From Acidobacteriota bacterium (lineage in GTDB: Bacteria > Acidobacteriota > Terriglobia > Bryobacterales > Bryobacteraceae): a stretch of 8,824 nt of DNA. The notes under the pieces are model-generated. The model saw only the letters and a program-made list of their open reading frames with translations. It did not search any database and was not told the DNA's origin. Both the position numbers and the translations under genes were made by a program. Shown one piece after another: positions 1-5,661 of this stretch. Where the stretch lies: NCBI GenBank assembly GCA_026394095.1, contig JAPKYY010000572.1, positions 1 to 8,824 on the forward strand, written 5' to 3'. The first letter of the stretch is position 1. Each line of letters starts with the position of its first letter.

Positions 1-449
1 TCGTGCTAAGCGCGATGGGGTTGTTGCGCGGGGTTTCACATACGGAGTACATACAAGGGCGCGAGGACGGGAAGATCTACTTTCTTGAGACTTCGGCGAG
101 AGTGGGCGGAGCGCACATTGCCGATCTGATTGCGGCCTCTACAGGTATCAATATGTGGGCGGAATGGGCCAAGATTGAAGTGGATGGCGGAGCAGGGAAC
201 TACAAACTTGGCGAAGTCAAGAACAACTACGGCGGGTTGTTGGTTAGCCTGGCTCGTCAGGAAAAGCCGGATACTTCTGGCTACAACGACCCTGAACTGG
301 TGTGGCGTATGGAGAAGAAGCACCATGTTGGATTTGTCGTATCGAGCCCCAGCTATGAACGTGTTCAATACCTCATGGACCAATACCTGGAGCGTGTGCG
401 GGAAGATTTTCTGGCTGTGGCTCCTCCTCGCGAAAAGCCAACCGAGTAG
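1..449 (+). CDS. ATP-grasp domain ligase, C-terminal part (5' end outside window)
   Basis: This is the last 148 or so residues of an ATP-grasp enzyme; the reading frame is open to the left edge, with complete codons from base 3, and stops at TAG 447-449. The fragment shows the end of the ATP-grasp fold: a His-Thr-Glu-Tyr stretch (Glu at 45-47), then Phe-Leu-Glu-Thr-Ser-Ala-Arg-Val-Gly-Gly (Glu at 87-89), the metal-binding strand and glycine turn seen in biotin-carboxylase-like and amino-acid ligase ATP-grasp proteins. A helix with Gly-Ile-Asn-Met-Trp-Ala-Glu-Trp follows, as in carnosine-synthase/YwfE-like members. The family couples ATP hydrolysis to joining a carboxylate to an amine or thiol through an acyl phosphate; the substrate cannot be told from this piece. 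In the Glu-x-Asn metal motif of many members, Ser (93-95) stands where Asn is usual. The 3' end overlaps the next gene, so the two are probably co-transcribed. The family call is fairly safe, the subfamily is not. Confidence 0.85.
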   Translation, partial: VLSAMGLLRGVSHTEYIQGREDGKIYFLETSARVGGAHIADLIAASTGINMWAEWAKIEVDGGAGNYKLGEVKNNYGGLLVSLARQEKPDTSGYNDPELVWRMEKKHHVGFVVSSPSYERVQYLMDQYLERVREDFLAVAPPREKPTE

Positions 450-1662
450 CGCGGCTACTTACCATCGTGATGTAGCCCCGATTCTGGAGCGGCACTGCGT
501 GAAGTGTCATCAGGCCGGGGAGGTTGGGCCTTTCCCGTTAGACAGTTTTGAAGCTGTCAAGAAACATGCGCGGCAGGTGGCGCTGGCAGCTTCAACACGC
601 TTTATGCCGCCCTGGAAGCCGGTGGCTCCGGGAGTTGCGTTTCACCGGGACCGCCGCTTGAGCGCGGTTGAGATTGCAACGCTGGAGGCTTGGGTGAAAG
701 GAGGGGCATTGGCTGGTGTTGCCCCAGCCGTCAAGCCTAAAGTACTTCTACCGAAGCCCGAACCGGATCATCTTTGGAAGATGAAAAGCGGCTATGATCT
801 TGCCGCCGATGGGGACGATCAGTACCGGTGCTTTTCGGTTCCTACCGGCAACGATGCAGTGCGCTTTGTGGAGGGGTTTGAGTTCCTGCCAGGGAACCGT
901 CGGGTTGTTCATCATGCCTTGCTCTTCTTTGACTTGAGTGGGACAGGGAGAAAGCTGGATGCTGGTGGGGGTTATCCGTGTTTTGGGAGCCCTGGATTTC
1001 TACCTTCTTCGAGTTTGGGTGGCTGGAGCCCTGGAAATGGACGATTGCAGATGCCGCCGGGGACGGCGGTGCGTGTGCCGCCCGGGGCCGACATCGTCTT
1101 TCAGATTCACTATCATCCGACGGGAAAGCCGGAGACTGACCAGAGTGGTGTTGCCGTCTACTTCGCCAAAGAGCCGCCGAAGAAGCGGTTACTGGATATT
1201 CCGCTGACGTCGAAAGCGATTGATATCCCGGCGGGACAAGCCAGTTTCAAGGTCTATGATTCGTTTGAATTGCCTGTCGATGTAACGCTTTGGCAGATCA
1301 TTCCACATGCGCACTTTGTTGCCCGTAAGGTGCAGGCCTGGGTGACTTTGCCGAGTGGGCTGCGCAAGACGGTGCTTACGATTACGGACTGGGATTTCAA
1401 CTGGCAGGATATTTATCAACTGAAGACTCCACTGTCGATGAAGGCGGGGACGATTCTGGAGATGGAGATTGTCTACGACAACTCGGTGAAGAATCCGCGG
1501 AATCCGAACCGGCCACCGAAGCGCGTTGTTTGGGGACCGGGTACTGCGGATGAGATGGCTGGGGTGCACTGGAACGTTACGGTGGATGATGAGGCGCGCG
1601 ATCTTGACGATCTGACGCATTCGCTGTGGGGCAAGATGATGCGGATGATACGGCAACGCTAA
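394..1662 (+). CDS. Exported cytochrome c / copper type II monooxygenase-like fusion protein
   Basis: This 422-residue protein (GTG start assumed) joins two redox modules. Residues 1-21 form a short signal peptide with Lys4 and a Trp/Leu-rich core, so the protein should act outside the cytoplasmic membrane. A heme c site, Cys35-Val-Lys-Cys38-His39, follows; Met71 in Phe-Met-Pro-Pro-Trp may be the axial ligand. Residues from about 130 on resemble peptidylglycine/dopamine monooxygenases, and all six copper ligand positions can be placed: His173-His174 and His239 (Gln-Ile-His-Tyr-His) for CuH, and His305-x-His307 plus Met388 (Asp-Glu-Met) for CuM. The family hydroxylates C-H bonds with O2 and an electron donor; here the attached heme could supply electrons (inference). 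The substrate is unknown. The start is uncertain: the frame is open far upstream, and ATG 325 (purine-rich GGAGAAGAAG just upstream) and ATG 355 are alternatives; GTG 394 gives the most normal signal peptide but a poorly spaced GGAG. It overlaps the ligase gene by 56 bases. Confidence 0.85.
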   Translation: MCGKIFWLWLLLAKSQPSSAATYHRDVAPILERHCVKCHQAGEVGPFPLDSFEAVKKHARQVALAASTRFMPPWKPVAPGVAFHRDRRLSAVEIATLEAWVKGGALAGVAPAVKPKVLLPKPEPDHLWKMKSGYDLAADGDDQYRCFSVPTGNDAVRFVEGFEFLPGNRRVVHHALLFFDLSGTGRKLDAGGGYPCFGSPGFLPSSSLGGWSPGNGRLQMPPGTAVRVPPGADIVFQIHYHPTGKPETDQSGVAVYFAKEPPKKRLLDIPLTSKAIDIPAGQASFKVYDSFELPVDVTLWQIIPHAHFVARKVQAWVTLPSGLRKTVLTITDWDFNWQDIYQLKTPLSMKAGTILEMEIVYDNSVKNPRNPNRPPKRVVWGPGTADEMAGVHWNVTVDDEARDLDDLTHSLWGKMMRMIRQR

Positions 1663-1675
1663 GATGGGGATCTAG

Positions 1676-2962
1676 ATGCTACGCCGCACGTTTTCGAGCC
1701 TTCCGCTAGCTGCGGCTGCAGCGCCTTTTTTGCCTACCCGCGGCGAACTGGATCTTTATATACAACGGTTTGAGAAGACGCTGGTCGAGAATATTCTTGG
1801 CTTCTGGTATCCGAAGACCATAGTCCCGGCTGGCGGGTATTTGTTGAATCATGACCTTCAAGGGAAGCCGAAGGGTGCGGCTGCAAGGGCGGTTGTTACG
1901 CAGGCGCGGATGCTGTGGTTTTTTGCCCGGATGGCGCGCTATGGGCATGAACCGAAGTTGATGCTGGAGGCGGCCGAGCACGGGTATAAGTTCTTACGGG
2001 AAAAAATGTGGGATTCGCGCAATGGCGGCTTTTATTGGGAAGTGGATGCTCTGGGTAAGCCGACCAAAGTGAACAAACATTTGTATGGGCAGAGCTTTGC
2101 GTTGTATGCAATTGCCGAGTATGCGATGGCTTCGCGGCGGAAGGATGTGCTGGAGTTTGCGCTGAAGTTCTTTGAAGTGTTGGAGAAGAGAGCGCATGAC
2201 CCGGTGCATGGTGGCTATGTCGAGTATTTCCTGCAGGATTGGGCAACGCCGCCGGTGAATGAGCCCATCTATATGGGTGGTTCGGCACCGGGGATGAAGC
2301 TGATGAATACGCATTTGCACCTGATGGAGGCGATGACGACGCTCTATCAATCAACCCGAAATGTTGCGGTGCGGGACCGATTGATTGAGCTAATCGCGAT
2401 TGAATCGAATGCGGTAATTCGGAAGCCTCACATGGCGTGTACGGACAAGTATGATCGCGATTGGTCACCCCGGCTGGAGGGGGCTTTTTCTACCGTTAGC
2501 TATGGACATGATGTTGAAAATATCTGGCTGATTGCGGAGGCAAACCGGGCGGCGGGACTGTCGAGCAGCCCTTATGTGGACCAATGCAGGGCCAACTTTG
2601 CCTATTGCCGCAAGTATGGATTTGATGAAGCGCAGGGTGGCTTCTTCAATACGGGACAGTTGTTTGAGGCGGCAACGGACAAGAGCAAGAGTTGGTGGGT
2701 GCAGGCAGAGGCCCTCGTTGGGGCCCTTACGATGTATCAATTGACGAACAGTACTGAGTATTTTGAAGTGTTTCGCAAGACGTGGAGTTTTTGCGACAAG
2801 TATCAGATCGACTGGAAGAATGGGGATTGGCACGCGGTGATTGGGTTGGATGGGAAGGCGCGCGGAGATAAGGCGAATGAGTGGAAAGCGGCTTATCACA
2901 ATGGGCGGGCGATGATTGAGTGTATCGCCAGGCTGAAGGCGATTCGCGAGAAGACTTCTTAG
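1676..2962 (+). CDS. AGE family epimerase/isomerase (cellobiose/N-acylglucosamine 2-epimerase-like)
   Basis: The 428-residue product matches the usual length and (alpha/alpha)6-barrel motifs of the AGE superfamily, which interconverts C2 epimers of sugars (N-acylglucosamine/mannosamine, cellobiose) or isomerises aldoses and ketoses. Visible landmarks are Thr-Gln-Ala-Arg78-Met-Leu-Trp81, His135-Leu-Tyr-Gly-Gln-Ser-Phe-Ala, Tyr-Gly-His278-Asp-Val-Glu-Asn and Ala-Tyr-His408-Asn-Gly-Arg. His278 and His408 match the two acid/base histidines of cellobiose 2-epimerases. The ATG is well supported: GGGGA at 1666-1670 lies 5 bases upstream and an in-frame TAG at 1673-1675 directly precedes it. The N-terminus has Arg-Arg-Thr-Phe followed by a Leu/Ala-rich stretch to about residue 19, like a short twin-arginine (Tat) leader, which would be unusual because characterised members are cytoplasmic. 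Only 13 bases separate it from the monooxygenase gene, so one operon is likely. The sugar substrate and whether epimerisation or isomerisation occurs are not determined. Confidence 0.88.
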   Translation: MLRRTFSSLPLAAAAAPFLPTRGELDLYIQRFEKTLVENILGFWYPKTIVPAGGYLLNHDLQGKPKGAAARAVVTQARMLWFFARMARYGHEPKLMLEAAEHGYKFLREKMWDSRNGGFYWEVDALGKPTKVNKHLYGQSFALYAIAEYAMASRRKDVLEFALKFFEVLEKRAHDPVHGGYVEYFLQDWATPPVNEPIYMGGSAPGMKLMNTHLHLMEAMTTLYQSTRNVAVRDRLIELIAIESNAVIRKPHMACTDKYDRDWSPRLEGAFSTVSYGHDVENIWLIAEANRAAGLSSSPYVDQCRANFAYCRKYGFDEAQGGFFNTGQLFEAATDKSKSWWVQAEALVGALTMYQLTNSTEYFEVFRKTWSFCDKYQIDWKNGDWHAVIGLDGKARGDKANEWKAAYHNGRAMIECIARLKAIREKTS

Positions 2963-2963
2963 G

Positions 2964-5507
2964 TTAGAGATGAGCCGCGAGGACTGCAGCTACGCGCGCG
3001 GCGGAGTCTTTAGCCAATGATCCTTCTGGCTCGAAGGGCAGGTTTACAAGCTCCAGATAGCCTTTGACAAGATGGGTCCAGCCGAGAGCCGGGGCGTCGA
3101 GCCGGCGTCCGGGGAAGCGCAGAACCAGGGTGTTTGAGGGCCATGGCTGAGGGCGATAGTCGTGCATGGCATTGCGATAGGGGCTGGTTTCTAGCTGGGA
3201 CTTGAAAAAAGCTTCGATTCGTCCGGCGAGATAGGAAGCGGCACCAAGCGGGCCGAGCCCGAAGATTCGGGCGACGTGATGGCGCAGCTTGAAGCCGAGT
3301 TGGCGGGCCTCGGCGCCAAAGTATTGAAGACCGAGATTCTCACTCTTCCAGGCAGGATTGAGCGTGTCGATGAGGCAGAGAAATTGAACGTTACCACCTT
3401 TGGCTGCAAGGCAATGGGCAACCTCAAAGGCGAGGCAACCACCAAAGCATACGCCTGCCAGAAGGAAAGGGCCATGCGGGTTTCGGCGGAGGATCTCATC
3501 GGTGCAGGTCTGGGCATGCTTTTGGAGACTTTCCTGGGGATTGAGCTGGTTGAGGAGGAGAGCCTCAATCGACACATCTTTGTCGATGTGTTGGGCCATG
3601 CGGGTGAGACCCAGAAGCACTCCGTCGTGACCCGGGAAGCAGTAAACAGTCCGATCGCCGGAAGAGGGCTTGAGTGTCTGAAAAAGGGTGGAGCCAGCGG
3701 CTGGTTGGGCTTCCAGGGCTGAGGCGAGAGCCGCAATCGTGGCCTCGGCAACGAAGGCATGGTAAGGAATATCTTTATTGAGAGAGGCTGAGAGCTGTGT
3801 AAGCATCTGGGCTGCGAGGAGGGAATCGCCACCGAGAGCTTCGAAGCGATCGTGTCGTCCACAGCGGGCGTTTGGCAGGAATTGCTTCCAGATGGCGGCG
3901 AGCTGAGCTTCGAGGCTGGTAATGGGGCTTTCGAAGTTGCCGAGCTTCTTGTCGTCGATGGGGGAGAGACCGAGTTTGGAGGCAAGGCCAATGCGCTGGA
4001 GCTTGCCGGTGGGGCCTTTAGGGATCGTGTCGACAATCTGGAGGATGCGGGGGACTTTGAAGTGGGCAAGGCGCCCTGCGGCGAAGGTGCGGAGGGCGGC
4101 AGAGGTGATGTTGGAGCCTGCCTGGAGCTCCACGGCGGCGCCTACTTCTTCGCCGAGTTGGGCGTGGGGGATAGCGAAGGCGAGCGCTTGCTTGACATCG
4201 GGATGAGCTAGGAGGGCTTCATCGATTTCCCTGGGAGAGATTTTTTCGCCGCCCCTGTTGATCAGTTCTTTGAGGCGGCCGGTTAGGCAGAGGTAGCCTT
4301 CGTCGTCGAAGCGGCCCTGGTCACCGGTGCGGAACCAGCCATTGGTAAATGCTGTGCGGTTGGCGTCTTCGTTGCAAAGGTAGCCGGAAATGACGTTTGG
4401 GCCGCGGATGACAACTTCGCCCACCTCGCCTGCGGGGAGGAGATCGCCCTCGGCGTTCATGATGGCAACCTCGGGGCCAGCGGCAAGGCCAACGAAGCCT
4501 GGTTTGTGAGGGCGTGGCGGCAGCGGATTGCTGGTCATTTGATGGCTGGCTTCGGTCATCCCGTAGGCTTCGAGGACGGGGCTGCCGAAAACTTCTTCCA
4601 GGCCCTCGAGTACGATAGGCGGGAGTGCGGCCGAGGAAGAACGGATGAAACGGAGCTTGGCGTTGCGAGCCGTATCGCCGAGCTCTCGGGCACGGCTCAG
4701 GATTCCCTGGTGCATCGTCGGGACGGCGGTGTACCAGGTTGGTGAGGTGTCTTTGAGCCAGTTGAAGAAGTACTTCGCGTAGATGCCGTCGGTGCAGACT
4801 ACAGAGGCCTGGACTTGAAGAGAAGCGAGCAGGGCTGCCGCCAGGCCGTGTATGTGGAAGAGCGGCATGATGTTGAGGCAGCGATCTTCAGGTGTGAGCT
4901 GAAGGGTTTGGGCGATGTTGCGGGCGGAGGAGGCGAGGTTGGCAGCTGAGAGAGGGACGAGTTTGGGGCGGGAGGTTGTGCCCGAGGTGTGCAGAAGGAG
5001 CGCGATGTCGTTGGGGGCCGGCCACTCAAAGTCTGCCTCACCGGCCATGGTTGCCGGGTTGGTGATTGTGAATTCTCCGGCTCGCGCACCAGGATGGAGC
5101 ATGATGATTTGGGTGCCGGAGAGGCGTGCGGCATCGAGAGCGGCGGGGGAAGTGTCTGGGCCGGCGAGCAGGGCTTTGGCCTGGAGGTCTTCGAGGTAGA
5201 AGCGGAAGTCGTCGAGAGTGTAACCGGGATTGAGGGGTGCAGCTGCACATGCGCAGGCGACGCTCAGAAAGGCAGATGCCATCTCAGGGCCGTTGGGGAG
5301 GACTATGGCGATACGGTCCTGCGGGCCTACAGCGAGGGCACGCAGGTGCCGGACGTGGGATTGCGTTTGATTCCAGAGGCTGAAGTAATCCAGTGGCTCG
5401 CGGCCGGCGGCAAGTAAAGCCGGAGCATGAGGGGCGGCGTTGCCCGCTTGGGAGAGCATGTGGGCAATGGGGTGCATTTCAACGGGCAGCTTGGGTAATT
5501 CACTCAT
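2964..5507 (-). CDS. A-T-TE synthetase: AAE3-like adenylation, carrier and thioesterase domains
   Basis: This 847-residue protein is a single-module NRPS-like enzyme that should activate a carboxylic acid as acyl-AMP, load it on a carrier thiol and release it. Residues to about 515 are an adenylate-forming domain, with His173-Thr-Ser-Gly-Thr-Thr-Ser-Arg-Pro-Lys (A3), Tyr315-Gly-Met-Thr-Glu (A5), Thr-Gly-Asp396 (A7), Gly410-Arg-Leu-Lys-Glu (A8) and Lys502 in Pro-Thr-Gly-Lys (A10). The Pro-Leu-Phe-His-Ile-His-Gly run is like AAE3/Pcs60 oxalyl- or acyl-CoA synthetases more than amino-acid A domains. About 530-595 is the carrier, with Gly-Gly-Asp-Ser562. About 610-847 is an alpha/beta-hydrolase thioesterase with Gly-Val-Cys687-Phe-Gly-Gly and Asp714; the usual C-terminal His aligns with Glu828. 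A TTG at 5546 would add 13 residues, but it lies in the proposed -35 box, so ATG 5507 is preferred although no Shine-Dalgarno is seen. No partner biosynthesis gene is visible. Fungal and Ralstonia A-T-TE enzymes that dimerise arylpyruvates share the architecture, but the substrate here is unknown. Confidence 0.88.
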   Translation of the reverse strand: MSELPKLPVEMHPIAHMLSQAGNAAPHAPALLAAGREPLDYFSLWNQTQSHVRHLRALAVGPQDRIAIVLPNGPEMASAFLSVACACAAAPLNPGYTLDDFRFYLEDLQAKALLAGPDTSPAALDAARLSGTQIIMLHPGARAGEFTITNPATMAGEADFEWPAPNDIALLLHTSGTTSRPKLVPLSAANLASSARNIAQTLQLTPEDRCLNIMPLFHIHGLAAALLASLQVQASVVCTDGIYAKYFFNWLKDTSPTWYTAVPTMHQGILSRARELGDTARNAKLRFIRSSSAALPPIVLEGLEEVFGSPVLEAYGMTEASHQMTSNPLPPRPHKPGFVGLAAGPEVAIMNAEGDLLPAGEVGEVVIRGPNVISGYLCNEDANRTAFTNGWFRTGDQGRFDDEGYLCLTGRLKELINRGGEKISPREIDEALLAHPDVKQALAFAIPHAQLGEEVGAAVELQAGSNITSAALRTFAAGRLAHFKVPRILQIVDTIPKGPTGKLQRIGLASKLGLSPIDDKKLGNFESPITSLEAQLAAIWKQFLPNARCGRHDRFEALGGDSLLAAQMLTQLSASLNKDIPYHAFVAEATIAALASALEAQPAAGSTLFQTLKPSSGDRTVYCFPGHDGVLLGLTRMAQHIDKDVSIEALLLNQLNPQESLQKHAQTCTDEILRRNPHGPFLLAGVCFGGCLAFEVAHCLAAKGGNVQFLCLIDTLNPAWKSENLGLQYFGAEARQLGFKLRHHVARIFGLGPLGAASYLAGRIEAFFKSQLETSPYRNAMHDYRPQPWPSNTLVLRFPGRRLDAPALGWTHLVKGYLELVNLPFEPEGSLAKDSAARVAAVLAAHL

Positions 5508-5517
5508 AAAATGCGGG

Positions 5518-5546
5518 ATTTTGTGCCTTTGCGCTGGATCTTTCAA
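5518..5546 (-). promoter_or_regulatory. Candidate sigma70-type promoter for the A-T-TE gene, near-leaderless
   Basis: Read on the minus strand, TTGAAA (5546-5541, five of six to TTGACA) is followed by a 17-base spacer and CAAAAT (5523-5518, four of six to TATAAT). Transcription would begin near 5511, only a few bases before ATG 5507. That agrees with the lack of a Shine-Dalgarno in front of this ATG. The match was found by eye and is not tested against chance. Confidence 0.4.
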
Positions 5547-5551
5547 ACAAC

Positions 5552-5590
5552 GATTCCAGTTCCGTCAGTTTAACCGACAGCCTTGGAATC
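5552..5590. promoter_or_regulatory. 39-bp imperfect palindrome in divergent intergenic region, candidate operator
   Basis: The outer arms GATTCCA (5552-5558) and TGGAATC (5584-5590) are perfect inverted repeats. Inner arms GTCAGTT (5564-5570) and AACCGAC (5572-5578) pair at six of seven positions. Both pairs share one centre, base 5571, so 14 of 19 positions pair overall. The site sits between the divergent A-T-TE and glycosyltransferase genes, directly upstream of the proposed minus-strand -35 box and overlapping the weak plus-strand -35 candidate. This suits a dimeric or tetrameric regulator that controls both genes. No regulator gene is present in the window, so the protein that binds is unknown. 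A terminator is less likely, because neither side has a T run. Confidence 0.5.
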
Positions 5591-5610
5591 ATTGGGCGGC
5601 TTCATATTTT
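5583..5610 (+). promoter_or_regulatory. Weak candidate promoter for the GT2/GT-C gene
   Basis: TTGGAA (5583-5588) and TATTTT (5605-5610), each four of six to the sigma70 consensus, are separated by 16 bases. Transcription would begin near 5617, giving a leader of about 45 bases that contains GAGGGAAG and GAAGG before ATG 5662. The -35 half lies in the right arm of the palindrome. A match this weak can easily arise by chance. Confidence 0.2.
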
Positions 5611-5661
5611 GTTCAGCCATTGGCGCGAATTCCTGATCTTGTGAGGGAAGATTGAAGGTTG

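Noticed and set aside
130..393. Long upstream extension of the monooxygenase reading frame to ATG 130
   Set aside because: It runs through the ATP-grasp frame, its translation shows no domain sense, and the signal peptide would be buried mid-protein.
1896..2468. 190-codon minus-strand open frame opposite the epimerase gene
   Set aside because: Low-complexity Pro/Ser/His-rich translation opposite a well-supported gene; typical of an antisense shadow in GC-rich DNA.
2947..2962. Small palindrome GAAGACTTC near the epimerase stop as a terminator
   Set aside because: The arms are only four bases around one base, which cannot fold into a hairpin, and no T run follows.
3191..4069. 292-codon minus-strand open frame overlapping the A-T-TE gene
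   Set aside because: Ser/Pro-rich frame-shifted shadow of the carrier and thioesterase coding region, with no recognisable domain.
5508..5546. TTG at 5546 as start of the A-T-TE protein (13 extra residues)
   Set aside because: The TTG lies in the best -35 box, the extra residues have no adenylation-domain character, and ATG 5507 leads directly into the conserved region.
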